Assembly (NCBI GenBank): GCA_947503655.1
Contig: CANNEP010000024.1
Span: 1 to 37,687, forward strand
Origin: an uncultured Microbacterium sp.
GTDB taxonomy: Bacteria > Actinomycetota > Actinomycetes > Actinomycetales > Microbacteriaceae
Length of the DNA stretch: 37,687 nucleotides
Direction: 5' to 3'
The position numbers and the translations under genes were made by a program. Shown here piece by piece: positions 1 to 8,043 of the stretch. Positions within the stretch are counted from its first letter, which is position 1. Each line of letters begins with the position of its first letter. Under the pieces are notes generated by a model. The model was not told where the DNA came from, searched no databases, and saw only the letters and a list, made by a program, of their open reading frames with translations.

Positions 1-1454
1 ATACCCGACTGCTTGTAGCCACCGAACGCTGCGTGCGCGGGGTACTGGTGGTAGGTGTTGGTCCACACGCGTCCGGCTTCGATCGCACGGCCAGCGCGGT
101 AGGCGGTGTCGCCGGAGCGGCTCCAGACTCCGGCGCCGAGGCCGTAGAGCGTGTCGTTCGCGATCGAGATGGCGTCGTCGAAGTTCTCGAAGCTCGTGAC
201 TGAGAGCACGGGCCCGAAGATCTCCTCCTGGAAGATGCGCATGTCGTTCGTGCCTTCGAAGACGGTCGGGGCGACGTAGAAGCCGTCAGACAGGTCGCCG
301 CCGAGGTCGACGCGCTCGCCACCGGTGAGCAGCTTCGCGCCACCCTCCTGACCGATCTGGATGTACGACAGAATCTTCTCGAGCTGGTCGTTCGACGCCT
401 GCGCACCGATCATGGTGGCGGGGTCGAGCGGGTTGCCCTGCACGATCTTGCCGACGCGCTCGAGGCCGTCGCTGAGGAAAGAGTCGTAGATCGATTTCTG
501 CAGCAGCGCACGCGACGGGCACGTGCACACTTCGCCCTGGTTAAGCGCGAACATCGTGAAGCCTTCGAGCGCCTTGTCGTAGAACGCGTCGTCCTGCTGC
601 GCGACGTCTTCGAAGAACACGTTCGGCGACTTGCCACCGAGTTCGAGCGTCACCGGAATGAGGTTCTGCGACGCGTACTGCATGATCAGGCGGCCGGTCG
701 TGGTCTCACCCGTGAACGCAATCTTGCGGATCTTCTTGTGCGACGCGAGCGGCGCGCCAGCCTCGATACCGAAGCCGTTGACGATGTTGATGACACCGGC
801 CGGCAGCAGGTCACCGATGATGTCGAACAGGAAGAGAATCGACGCCGGCGTCTGTTCGGCCGGCTTCAGCACGATGCAGTTACCTGCCGCGAGCGCGGGC
901 GCGAGCTTCCACACCGCCATCAGAATCGGGAAGTTCCACGGAATGATCTGCCCCACCACACCGAGCGGCTCGTGGAAGTGGTACGCCACCGTGTTCTCAT
1001 CGAGCTGGCTGAGGCCACCCTCCTGCGCACGAAGCGCGCCAGCAAAGTAGCGGAAGTGGTCGATCGCGAGCGGAATATCGGCGGCGAGCGTCTCACGAAC
1101 CGGCTTACCGTTTTCCCACGTCTCCGCGACCGCAATCGCTTCGAGGTGCTGCTCCATACGGTCAGCGATCTTGTTCATGATGTTCGCGCGCTGCGTGGGG
1201 GAGGTCTTCTTCCACCCCTGAAACGCCTTCCACGCGACATCAACCGCGCGGTCAATGTCTTCGACGGTGCCGCGGCCAACCTCACAGAACGGCTTGCCGT
1301 TGACGGGCGAAATGTCCTCGAAGTACTGCCCCTTGATCGGCTCGACCCACTCGCCACCGATGTAGTGGCCGTAGCGCGCACGATAGTTGGCAACGGATCC
1401 GGCTTGCCCCGGAGCGGCGTAGATGCTCGATACGCCTTCTTCAACAATGGTCAT
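1..1454 (-). CDS. Aldehyde dehydrogenase (AldB/ExaC type), 3' end outside window
   Basis: NAD(P)-dependent oxidation of an aldehyde, probably acetaldehyde, to the acid in the cytoplasm. The minus-strand frame is open from the ATG at 1454 to the window edge (484 codons seen). Visible motifs are the cofactor-binding IIPWNFP, the catalytic-Glu segment LELGGKSPN, the catalytic region GEVCTCPSR with the two close cysteines typical of AldB/ExaC enzymes, and EEIFGPVL. The family is about 505-510 residues, so only the last ~25 are missing. The start has a strong ribosome site, AAGGAGA, seven bases upstream. A GAF-domain activator with the same orientation lies at 3148-4467; such activators commonly accompany this enzyme in actinobacteria and probably control it. 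The exact substrate cannot be read from sequence. Confidence 0.93.
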   Translation of the reverse strand, partial: MTIVEEGVSSIYAAPGQAGSVANYRARYGHYIGGEWVEPIKGQYFEDISPVNGKPFCEVGRGTVEDIDRAVDVAWKAFQGWKKTSPTQRANIMNKIADRMEQHLEAIAVAETWENGKPVRETLAADIPLAIDHFRYFAGALRAQEGGLSQLDENTVAYHFHEPLGVVGQIIPWNFPILMAVWKLAPALAAGNCIVLKPAEQTPASILFLFDIIGDLLPAGVINIVNGFGIEAGAPLASHKKIRKIAFTGETTTGRLIMQYASQNLIPVTLELGGKSPNVFFEDVAQQDDAFYDKALEGFTMFALNQGEVCTCPSRALLQKSIYDSFLSDGLERVGKIVQGNPLDPATMIGAQASNDQLEKILSYIQIGQEGGAKLLTGGERVDLGGDLSDGFYVAPTVFEGTNDMRIFQEEIFGPVLSVTSFENFDDAISIANDTLYGLGAGVWSRSGDTAYRAGRAIEAGRVWTNTYHQYPAHAAFGGYKQSG

Positions 1455-1478
1455 GAGCTGTCTCCTTTGACATCAGGT

Positions 1479-1535
1479 GCGATGTAAATCGCGTTGCACA
1501 GAAGCTACGCCGCGCAACGTTGCACAACCTTGCAC
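1479..1535. promoter_or_regulatory. Candidate operator region upstream of the aldehyde dehydrogenase
   Basis: Just upstream of the dehydrogenase start lie a 14-base palindrome at 1479-1492 (arms GCGAT/ATCGC) and a perfect 10-base palindrome GCAACGTTGC at 1514-1523. GTTGCAC is repeated at 1493-1499 and 1520-1526, with a CTTGCAC at 1529-1535. This arrangement would suit binding of the nearby GAF-type activator, but the assignment is inference. Confidence 0.35.
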
Positions 1536-1601
1536 GTCACTATGGCCTCACTGAATCCCGCGAAATTCCGGGGATTCGGAACCATGGGTACGGCTGAGTG
1601 C

Positions 1602-1639
1602 ACTGTCGAAAGCGGGCCAGTCTGCGCGACGATGGAACC
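1602..1639 (+). promoter_or_regulatory. MocR-type operator candidate, copy 1 (38 bp, repeated at 2861)
   Basis: This 38-base stretch matches 2861-2898 at 32 of 38 positions by hand alignment. Both copies share the core CGGGCCAGTCTG and an ACTG-N12-CAGT inverted repeat. Copy 1 ends 27 bases before the start of the kinase-like gene at 1667. Copy 2 lies between the decayed yczE and yczR. The likeliest reading is a shared binding site for the lost YczR regulator. Confidence 0.5.
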
Positions 1640-1666
1640 ATGACGTCACGACTGCGAGGACTGCCG

Positions 1667-2197
1667 ATGCCTGACCGGCTCATCGTCCTGAACGGCATGC
1701 CCGGATCCGGAAAGACGACCCTCGCAAGCCCCCTCGCGGCCTTACTGGGCGTGCCCCTGGTATCCAAAGATGCGATCAAAGAGGCGCTCGGGGATGCGGT
1801 GGATGCCCAGCTCCCGACCCGCGCCGTCGGCGCCTTAGCGTCCGACGCGCTGTGGCGGATCGTCGGGATGTTGAACGGCGCTGTGCTTGTCGATTCCTTT
1901 TGGCTTGCCGGACGTGACGAGGAGTGGTTCCGTCGCGGTTGGGAGTCCGCTGGCTCGCCAGCGGGTCTCGAGGTCTGGTGCGAAGCTCCGCGCCAGATCA
2001 TGCGCGAGCGCTACCTGACCAGGCCCCGGCACGGGGTGCACGACGATCAGGGCCGCGTCGACGAGTGGGAGGCCTGGGCGGCGAAAGCCCGCCCCATGAC
2101 CGGGCTCCCCATGCTGTGCATGGACACCTCCGGCCCCGCCGATGTTACCGATCTCGCGCACTCGATTCGACAGGCGTTGCTCAGCGAAAGCAAATGA
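1667..2197 (+). CDS. AAA family ATPase / P-loop kinase-like protein
   Basis: A small (176-residue) P-loop protein of the AAA_33/zeta-toxin/kinase type. The Walker A motif GMPGSGKTT is at residues 8-16, right after a first beta strand (RLIVLNG). A DSFW segment and a C-terminal MDTSG segment fit the adenylate-kinase-like fold; such proteins phosphorylate small molecules or nucleotides, but the substrate is unknown. The frame is open upstream to 1598. I chose the ATG at 1667 because GAGGA ends six bases before it; an ATG at 1640 is possible. The gene is single, opposite in strand to its neighbours, and sits behind a 38-bp element also found at the decayed yczR locus, so it may have belonged to that regulon. 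Confidence 0.72.
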   Translation: MPDRLIVLNGMPGSGKTTLASPLAALLGVPLVSKDAIKEALGDAVDAQLPTRAVGALASDALWRIVGMLNGAVLVDSFWLAGRDEEWFRRGWESAGSPAGLEVWCEAPRQIMRERYLTRPRHGVHDDQGRVDEWEAWAAKARPMTGLPMLCMDTSGPADVTDLAHSIRQALLSESK

Positions 2198-2253
2198 TGG
2201 ACGACTCTTCCCCGGCCGACTCGAGGCCAGGGTCGCATGGAGCGGGGCAGCAT

Positions 2254-2318
2254 GTTTCGTCTCGCTACGCTCGCTCAAGGGCCGAGGGGTCTCGCTCCGC
2301 CCGCTCAACGGGCGGGGC
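2254..2318 (+). repeat. Dispersed composite repeat, copy A
   Basis: The unit reads GTTTCGTCTCGCTACGCTCG and continues CTCAAGG (2254-2280). A second related unit follows, with TCTCGCTCCGCCCGCTCAAC then GGGCGG (about 2290-2315). Related units occur at 27883-27910, 30371-30402, 30429-30467 and 31356-31396. Here it overlaps the end of the decayed yczE frame, whose last ~15 codons are encoded by the repeat. Confidence 0.55.
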
Positions 2319-2803
2319 GGCGACCGCCCGGGCGCTGCGGGCGGAGCGCCAGCGCTGCATGCGCGGCAGCACCAACCCGATCAGTGGACCCACCCCAAAA
2401 GCGAACACCACGGTTCCGACTCCCACCGGTCCGCCCAACGCGAACCCCAAAACCAACACTGATCCCTCGATGACGGCGCGTACGAGCCACACGGGTCGGC
2501 CGGTGCGAGCGACGAGACCGGTCATCAGGCCGTCGCGGGGCCCCGGGCTAAAGTCGGCGGCAACGGAACCCACAGCAGCAGCAGCACAACCGACAGCGCC
2601 ACCACGACGGCACCAAAACCCAGCGGCACGTGCTTCGCGGTGCCGACGGCGAGCACGTCCCACGGCGCGAGCCCAATGCCGCCACGAATCATGAACGCGA
2701 GCGCAACTCCGTAGAGAACGAGGCCGACCAGCAGCTGCAACACACGCTCAGTGGAGTCGCGCACGCCGGTGACGGGAAGAAAGATGGCTCGAAGCAGTCG
2801 CAT
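2265..2803 (-). pseudogene. yczE-like integral membrane protein, internally deleted and frameshifted
   Basis: The first half starts at the ATG at 2803 and has helices LQLLVGLVLYGVALAFMIRG and FGAVVVALSVVLLLLWVPLP with the YczE signature GIGLAPWDVL; it stops at 2525. The second half is in another frame from about 2570 to 2265 and has the conserved SPGPRDGLMTGL followed by the helix SVLVLGFALGG and GVGPLIGLVLPRM. Intact YczE proteins are about 200-215 residues with some 50-60 residues between these segments. Those are missing, so an internal deletion removed the middle and shifted the frame. The tail runs into a dispersed repeat. YczE is normally paired with the MocR regulator YczR, whose remnant follows at 2910. 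Confidence 0.75.
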
Positions 2804-2860
2804 GAACACATGGTGCTCTGCGATGGCGGCCGCATTTCCGGTCCACTTCACGCAAAGTCG

Positions 2861-2898
2861 ACTGTCATAAACGGGCCAGTCTGTGCGTCGATGGCACC
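2861..2898 (+). promoter_or_regulatory. MocR-type operator candidate, copy 2 (38 bp)
   Basis: Second copy of the element at 1602-1639, with six mismatches in 38. It lies in the gap between the divergent remnants of yczE and yczR, where a YczR operator is expected. GACTG and CAGTC form an inverted repeat with a 12-base spacer. Confidence 0.5.
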
Positions 2899-2909
2899 TC
2901 ACAACGACC

Positions 2910-3140
2910 CTGTTCGACGCGCGACCGCACCTCGCATACCTGATTCCCGACTTTCAGAACCCGACCGGCGCCTCGTTCACCGACGAAGAGCGCGCCCGCA
3001 TCACGGCAACCGCGCGCAGCACCGGCATGCTCCTCATCGCCGACGAGACGTGCGTAGAGCTTGACATTGACCAAGACTTCACGCCGCACCCGCGATCCAC
3101 GACGGAACCCCCCACAAAAACCGCACACCACGTCAGCTGA
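2910..3140 (+). pseudogene. yczR-like MocR regulator (PLP aminotransferase domain), fragment
   Basis: The open frame contains LAYLIPDFQNPTGASFTDEE and the later ADETCVELDID. PDFQNPTG is the fold-type-I aminotransferase motif, and a terminal VELDID is typical of actinobacterial YczR-like MocR proteins. Intact proteins are about 450-480 residues with an N-terminal GntR winged helix. Here the helix domain, the first part of the aminotransferase domain and everything past the ADET region, including the PLP lysine, are absent. After about 3075 the frame no longer resembles the family. The fragment lies divergent to decayed yczE, so the whole module appears to have been lost by deletion. Confidence 0.75.
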
Positions 3141-3147
3141 CGGTGGT

Positions 3148-4467
3148 TTAGGCGAGGCGCTCGATGCGGCTGACCAGCATCGAGCGCTTCGGCGACCTTG
3201 CGGGCAACAGTTCAAGCGCGAGTTGCAGCACCTCGAGGTCGTCTTGGCCAGCCTCGGTGTCGGCGTATTCCAGCAGCACCTCAACGCTCGCCTCGGCGAT
3301 GAGGGCTTCACGAAGGGCCGTGCGCACCGTGTTGCGGAACTCTTCGACACCGGGGGAGACGGAACCAGTGAGCACGTCGCCGGTGTACGCCGCGAGTGCG
3401 ACGCGGGGCGCTCCACGATCAAGTAGGGAGAGCACGTGGTGGGCGTCTGACTCGAGTGCGGGTTTGAGGCGGTACGGGCGGGATTCGAGCTCGACGAAGG
3501 GCGCGACGCGAGCAAGGAACTTACGTAGGCGCACCATTTCGGGGCGGAGGGTGTCAATGCTCGCGCCTTCGCCATAGACGAGTTCGGTGAGGCGTTCGGC
3601 GGAGAGGCCCTGACGGTTCACGACGAGCATGACCAGAATCTCAGCATGACGAGCACCCAGGGGGGTGCGCGTGGCAACGCCCTCACCCTCAACCGCGAGG
3701 TAAGCACGCTCCTGACCGAGCACGCGCAGGCTGGCGCGTGCTCGGTCAGGAGCGCGGCGGGGCGTGGTTACCGGGGCTTGCGGCTCCGCACGTTGGCGCA
3801 GGCGCGCAACGAGAAGTTCGGATTCGACGGCACGCGCGGTGGCGTCAACGAGAAGCTGAGCCTGAGGCGTCACGGCTTCAACGCCGCCCGTCACATCGAT
3901 AACGCCGAGAATTTCGCGGGTTTCTGGGTCACGCACGGGTGCCGCGGTACACGACCACGGCTGCACAAACCGATTGAAGTGCTCTGCACCCTGAATCTGC
4001 ACCGATTGACCCAACTGCAACGCGGTTCCGGGAGCCGACGTGCCGACCTTCTGCTCCGACCAGTTCGCGCCGGCAACGAAGCCCATGTCGCTCGTGAGGG
4101 TTTGAATGCCGTGGTCGCCCTCGACCCACAGCAGGCGGCCCGCTGCATCGCCGACCGCGACGACGACGCCAGAACTCGCGGCATCGCCCGGGATGAGAAG
4201 GGCACGAATCATGTCGCGCGCACCCGCGAGGGGGTGATCGCGCCGGTAGGCCTCGATGGCTTCGCGCGTGAATTCTAGGGGAGGGAGGTCTTCGGCTCCG
4301 ACCGCAGAAGCAAGGGAACGACGCCACGATTCGCGCACGAGTTCGCGCACATCGAGAAGACGGGCATCGCCAAGGTTGCCCGCAATGATTTCTTCGTGCG
4401 CGCGCTCCACCAAGAGGCGCGATGTTTCGGGGGTCACACCGCGCGGTGCTGACCACCGTGACGTCAT
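3148..4467 (-). CDS. GAF-domain transcriptional activator, AcoR-like without AAA domain
   Basis: A cytoplasmic activator of about 439 residues. The N-terminal region and the GAF domain (about residues 75-215) hold TSAPGTALQLGQ and FVQPWSCTAAPVRDPETREI, typical of AcoR-type sensors. The sigma-54 AAA domain of true AcoR is absent. Instead the C-terminal half looks like a winged helix (RHAEILVMLVVNRQGLSAER, then LRKFLARV and YRLKP) followed by helical repeats ending ALELLPARSPKRS, resembling SARP/BTAD activators. Proteins of this build often sit beside aldehyde dehydrogenases in actinobacteria and probably respond to alcohols, aldehydes or acetoin. I chose the ATG at 4467 because GAGGAA lies just upstream; an ATG at 4491 is in frame but has no ribosome site and falls inside a palindrome. 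Confidence 0.82.
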   Translation of the reverse strand: MTSRWSAPRGVTPETSRLLVERAHEEIIAGNLGDARLLDVRELVRESWRRSLASAVGAEDLPPLEFTREAIEAYRRDHPLAGARDMIRALLIPGDAASSGVVVAVGDAAGRLLWVEGDHGIQTLTSDMGFVAGANWSEQKVGTSAPGTALQLGQSVQIQGAEHFNRFVQPWSCTAAPVRDPETREILGVIDVTGGVEAVTPQAQLLVDATARAVESELLVARLRQRAEPQAPVTTPRRAPDRARASLRVLGQERAYLAVEGEGVATRTPLGARHAEILVMLVVNRQGLSAERLTELVYGEGASIDTLRPEMVRLRKFLARVAPFVELESRPYRLKPALESDAHHVLSLLDRGAPRVALAAYTGDVLTGSVSPGVEEFRNTVRTALREALIAEASVEVLLEYADTEAGQDDLEVLQLALELLPARSPKRSMLVSRIERLA

Positions 4468-4481
4468 GGGTTCCTCTTCGA

Positions 4482-4498
4482 ACACTGGCATCCAGTGT
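4482..4498. promoter_or_regulatory. Palindrome at the regulator's promoter
   Basis: ACACTGG-CAT-CCAGTGT is a perfect inverted repeat with seven-base arms. It sits 15-31 bases upstream of the GAF regulator start and is a plausible autoregulatory operator. Confidence 0.4.
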
Positions 4499-4561
4499 AA
4501 GCACGTAGCCTCTCACACACCCAAAACCGAACGACTGACGCGTTTTGTGCACTTTGAGACA

Positions 4562-4580
4562 CAAATTCATGCTGAATTTG
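4562..4580. promoter_or_regulatory. Palindromic operator candidate in the pilin upstream region
   Basis: CAAATTCA-TGC-TGAATTTG has perfect eight-base arms and a three-base spacer. It lies about 230 bases upstream of the predicted pilin promoter, in an AT-rich block, so it could control the pilus operon or the divergent regulator. Confidence 0.4.
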
Positions 4581-4790
4581 AAAATCTTCTTTTCGCAAAC
4601 TCTGGTGACCGTCAAAATGTCTAATTGCGGCTAAGGTTGCGGCTTATAACGCTTTGAACATGAACAATGTATTGAGAATGCTTAAAGCAAGCCAAGTTTC
4701 ACGAATTTATACCCGTCTGACCAGGCTTTATTAAATTGGTTAGAGTTACATGAGAAAACTCTTCACCAGGATTGCCTTTTGTTTGGGCGC

Positions 4791-4820
4791 TTGACTTACC
4801 GAGAACTGGTGCCCTAGGAA
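4791..4820 (+). promoter_or_regulatory. Predicted promoter of the type IV pilus operon
   Basis: TTGACT at 4791-4796 and TAGGAA at 4815-4820 are separated by 18 bases, a reasonable housekeeping-type pair. Transcription would begin near 4827, giving a leader of about 140 bases. The call rests on motif match and position only. Confidence 0.45.
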
Positions 4821-4969
4821 TGTATTTGCGGAGAGTGTGGTCACCCGAAACGGACTGCCTCTTGGCGGGAGGAAGGCGGCCTACCAGGGCCGTTATTCGT
4901 AGTGCCCGCTCAGAGGCGCGAACACATCGCCGTGTTTGCTTCATCCCCCACCAGATACAAGGAGTACCT

Positions 4970-5395
4970 GTGCGTAAGTACATCAAGGACGCCCTCGCAG
5001 CCCGCAAGGCACAGCGCGCCGAGAACGGCGAAGCCGGCTTCTCGCTCGTCGAGCTCATCGTCGTCGTCGTCATCCTCGGCATCCTCGCCGCGATTGCTAT
5101 CCCGATCTTCAACGGCCTGCAGGACCAGGCGAAGACCAGCGCCCTCGAGTCGATCGTCGGCAACGGCGCTTCGCAGGTTGCTTCGGACATTGCACAGAGC
5201 GTTGCCGATGAAACCATCCGCACGAACCTGCAGGACCTCGCTGACCAGAGCGAACAGCAGCTCACTGGCATCAAGCTGACGGTTGAGCCGGAGGACGACG
5301 ACCTGACCATCGACAACTACTGCGTCGTGGGCACTGCAACGGGTGTCACCGATGCAGACGGCGCAACGCGGTTCGAGTCGGGCCCCGGCTGCTAA
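4970..5395 (+). CDS. pilA: Type IV major pilin (prepilin)
   Basis: Structural subunit of a type IV pilus, made as a 141-residue prepilin. The 23-residue leader ends in NGEAG, and the mature protein begins FSLVELIVVVVILGILAAIA: cleavage after Gly, Phe at +1, Glu at +5 and a long hydrophobic helix. Two cysteines near the C terminus (NYCVV and the last residue) could form the D-region disulfide. The true start is the GTG at 4970, with AAGGAG five bases upstream; the frame is open to 4772 but the extra 66 residues look random and lack a ribosome site. It is the first gene of a run of ten pilus genes and has the longest leader, which suits a highly expressed subunit. Whether it is the sole major pilin is inferred from position. 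Confidence 0.88.
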   Translation: MRKYIKDALAARKAQRAENGEAGFSLVELIVVVVILGILAAIAIPIFNGLQDQAKTSALESIVGNGASQVASDIAQSVADETIRTNLQDLADQSEQQLTGIKLTVEPEDDDLTIDNYCVVGTATGVTDADGATRFESGPGC

Positions 5396-5489
5396 CTGGC
5401 GCCACCCTTTCGTTCCGGGTCGGCTCCCCTAGGCCGGCCCGGAACACCCCTGCCTCCCCCCACCTTCCCCGATCTGAAGGGACCCGGCG

Positions 5490-5915
5490 ATGCGTCGGAA
5501 CCTGACAGACGACGGCTTTAGCCTCGTCGAGCTCATCATCGCGATGTTTTTTCTCGCGTTGTTGTCGCTCGCGGTGCTCCCGCTGCTGATTAGCGCGGTG
5601 AGCACGAGTGTCACGAACCGTGACTACATCAAGGCGACGACGTTCGCAAACGAACAGCTCGCCGTGCTTCGTGCAGGTTTTCCGCTGGATTCCGCAGCCT
5701 CCTGCACCACCCTCACCAAGCGTGAGACGGCGTCTATCGCCTCCCCGATTCCCGGCCCCAAAGACAGCAAGATGACCGCGACAATCGACGTCGCACCCTG
5801 TCCCGCCGGTGCCGATGACTACCCCGCCTCTATCAAAGTCACGATCAGCGTGCACGACGTGAATAACGACGTCATCGCCACGCTCCCTGCTCACTTCCGG
5901 GCGGCACAAAAATGA
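5490..5915 (+). CDS. Minor type IV prepilin
   Basis: A 141-residue prepilin with a short leader, MRRNLTDDG, followed by FSLVELIIAMFFLALLSLAV, giving the cleavage site DDG|FSLVE with Glu at +5. The globular part has two cysteines (SCTTL and APCPAG) and no recognised domain. Minor pilins prime pilus assembly at the membrane and may cap the fibre. AAGGGA precedes the ATG. Its stop overlaps the next start in an ATGA, so the next gene is probably translationally coupled. Confidence 0.85.
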   Translation: MRRNLTDDGFSLVELIIAMFFLALLSLAVLPLLISAVSTSVTNRDYIKATTFANEQLAVLRAGFPLDSAASCTTLTKRETASIASPIPGPKDSKMTATIDVAPCPAGADDYPASIKVTISVHDVNNDVIATLPAHFRAAQK

Positions 5916-6568
5916 TGCACTCCCCCCAGACCCTGGTTCCGCTCGACGTGCATCCCACCCCCAGAGCGGCGGGCGGAACCGGTACTTCCGTTAAGCGCAG
6001 CATGTTGCGTAATGACGCGGGCATGTCAATGGTTGAAATCATCGTGATGGTGTTCATCCTGAGCCTGATCGGCGTGGGCCTCACCCTCATGTTCATCAAC
6101 TCGACCACGTCACAGCAACACACCGCGGCGCGCGACAAGGCCACCGGCCAGGCGGCCGTACTCACCGAAGTTTTCGCCGATTCGCTGCGCAATGCCGTTG
6201 CCGTCAAGATCAGCGCCGATGGCTCGCGCCTCGACACCACGATGATCGTGTCTGATGGCGCGACCCAGTGGTTTGAGTGCCGCTCGTGGGCCGTCGAGCC
6301 CGGCGGCGACCTCGTCTACAGCTCTGGGAAGACACCACGATCCGACAGCACAATGCCGTGGAAGACGCTTGTCAAGGACGTCTCCGGTGCACTGCCGCCG
6401 TCAAATCACGCGTTCGCGCAGGCTGGCAAGCAGATTGAAATCGGCCTCGCCATTGCACCGCCGACGAAGCTTTCTGCGGCCGACGCCGTCGTCATTCGTC
6501 AGAGCGTGACGGCACAGGCTCGTCACGATGAGAAGAAGGGCGCGGTGACGCCATGTCTCGGCGGCTAA
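5912..6568 (+). CDS. Minor type IV prepilin (PilW-like)
   Basis: A 218-residue prepilin with an unusually long leader of about 37 residues ending NDAG, then MSMVEIIVMVFILSLIGVGL. The +1 residue is Met rather than Phe, and Glu is kept at +5. The size and position between a small prepilin and a PilX-like protein match PilW-type minor pilins. The start overlaps the upstream stop (ATGA). An internal ATG at 6003 would give a normal short leader (MLRNDAG), so the annotated N terminus may be too long. The globular domain is not recognised. Confidence 0.78.
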   Translation: MMHSPQTLVPLDVHPTPRAAGGTGTSVKRSMLRNDAGMSMVEIIVMVFILSLIGVGLTLMFINSTTSQQHTAARDKATGQAAVLTEVFADSLRNAVAVKISADGSRLDTTMIVSDGATQWFECRSWAVEPGGDLVYSSGKTPRSDSTMPWKTLVKDVSGALPPSNHAFAQAGKQIEIGLAIAPPTKLSAADAVVIRQSVTAQARHDEKKGAVTPCLGG

Positions 6569-8043
6569 GCACCGTTGTTCGCCGTGATGAGGGCTCAACG
6601 CTCGTCGCGGTGCTCGTGATCATGATGGTCATGACCATCATTGGTCTCACCCTCGTGACCGTCGTGACGAACACGACCGGCATCGTGATCGACAACCGCG
6701 ACAGTGCGGAGTCGCGCTCCGCCGCCGACTCTGGCCTCGCCGACGTGAGTGTCATGCTGCAGCAGGGCACCATCGTGTGTGACCCGAAGGCGACTCCGCC
6801 CGCGCCCGTTGCGTCTGACCCAGCGTCGGATGTCACTTACGGCGTTACGATCTCGTGCACCGAAGCAGCCGACGGCAAGCGAACCGTGACGTTGACCTCA
6901 ACGGGCATTTCGGAAGGTGGCCACACAACGATCACGCAGGCCACGTACGGCCCGGGACTCGCAGGCGCGCTGACGACAATGACCGGCGGGCAGCAGCTCA
7001 CCTCGTCAAAGTCACAGGCCAACGGCAATGTGCTCGTCAACGAGGGCAACTTCATCTGTAGCAACAAGGCGGGCATCACTGAAACCGTCGTCGTTCGTGC
7101 TGGTTATGCGCACTTGTCGAACGGTTGCATCGTCAACACCTCACTGATCGCTGCCGGCAAGGTCACGCTCGACACCGGAGCCGAAGTAAACGGTGACGTG
7201 TACGCCATCGGGGGCGCGTTCGCCATCAGTCACGCGTCGACCAAAGTGACCGGCAATGTCTACGTTGATGGCGATGTGACGCTGAGCGACGGGCACATTT
7301 CTGGCTCCCTCATTGCAACCGGCAATGTCACGATTGAATCGAAGGCGACGGTAGACGGTGGTGTTCACGCCGGCGGTCGCATCACGGTGTCCGGCAAAAC
7401 GTCTATCACCCCGCTACGTTCTGCTTTCGCCGAGGGTTCCACGCCGCCAATCGTTACAGCACCGTGGCAGCTCGCGGCCACCGCATTCGAGTGGGTTGAC
7501 GTCAATTACACGCCGCCAGCGGCTGGTCAGTCTGCGCCTATTACTGCCTGCCCGCCAGGCAACCCCGTGGCGACCATCAAGAGCTGGGCAAACTTCACCA
7601 CGCCACAAATCATCGACTGGCGCCTCTGCACGGCAGACATCAACCTTTTCCAGACGCCCATCACTCTCAAGACCGACCTGACTATTTACGTCAACCGCAC
7701 GGTCTACATGAACGGCGTCGTCGTGAGCTCGGGCGACGGTGCGCCGCACCAGTTCAACCTGATCATGCCCGACAAGGTTGCCGACGGTAAGCCCACGGGG
7801 CCGTGCCCTACTGGCGTTCGCCTGGACGTGAACAACCTGCAGATGTCCGACCAGATCAGCGGGGCCGTCTATAGCCCCTGCAACATCGACCTCGGTGGTG
7901 CGAAGTGGAACGGCGTCGTCTACGGCCATCAAGTCTCGTCCTTCGATGGCTCCACCCTGACGTTCAAAGACGTCACGCTCCCCAACGGCAACAAGCTGCG
8001 CCCCCCACTCGGCACGATCATCACGATGCAGGACATCGGATGA
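6553..8043 (+). CDS. PilX-like pilus protein with beta-helix-like region
   Basis: A 496-residue protein. The N terminus, RRDEGSTLVAVLVIMMVMTI, looks like a class III signal peptide, though Glu at +5 is absent, as in PilX-type proteins. Residues about 165-280 form a run of short repeats with NGDVYAIGG, TGNVYVDGDVTLS, SGSLIATGNVTIE and DGGVHAGGRITVSG, a pattern typical of bactofilin or polymer-forming beta-helices. The C-terminal part (FNLIMPDK, then SGAVYSPCNIDLGGAKWNGV) resembles the DUF7305-type domain found on PilX-like proteins. It overlaps the upstream gene by 16 bases and pilD by an ATGA. A pilus-tip or surface adhesin role is inferred from size and architecture. Confidence 0.72.
   Translation: MSRRLSTVVRRDEGSTLVAVLVIMMVMTIIGLTLVTVVTNTTGIVIDNRDSAESRSAADSGLADVSVMLQQGTIVCDPKATPPAPVASDPASDVTYGVTISCTEAADGKRTVTLTSTGISEGGHTTITQATYGPGLAGALTTMTGGQQLTSSKSQANGNVLVNEGNFICSNKAGITETVVVRAGYAHLSNGCIVNTSLIAAGKVTLDTGAEVNGDVYAIGGAFAISHASTKVTGNVYVDGDVTLSDGHISGSLIATGNVTIESKATVDGGVHAGGRITVSGKTSITPLRSAFAEGSTPPIVTAPWQLAATAFEWVDVNYTPPAAGQSAPITACPPGNPVATIKSWANFTTPQIIDWRLCTADINLFQTPITLKTDLTIYVNRTVYMNGVVVSSGDGAPHQFNLIMPDKVADGKPTGPCPTGVRLDVNNLQMSDQISGAVYSPCNIDLGGAKWNGVVYGHQVSSFDGSTLTFKDVTLPNGNKLRPPLGTIITMQDIG

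Larger units (their letters stand above)
4499..4969. other. AT-rich intergenic region upstream of the pilin gene
   Basis: About 470 bases without a supported gene. The part from roughly 4540 to 4760 is visibly AT-rich against its GC-rich surroundings. It holds a 19-base palindrome at 4562-4580. From about 4820 the composition returns to normal and the sequence forms a leader of about 140 bases before the pilin. I see no match to the c-di-GMP riboswitch core. Confidence 0.6.

Noticed and set aside
738..1487. Plus-strand frame opposite the aldehyde dehydrogenase
   Set aside because: No family features, and the dehydrogenase motifs are unambiguous on the minus strand.
4820..4969. Possible c-di-GMP or other riboswitch in the pilin leader
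   Set aside because: The conserved core of GEMM-type riboswitches is not present and I could not build a convincing multi-stem fold by eye.
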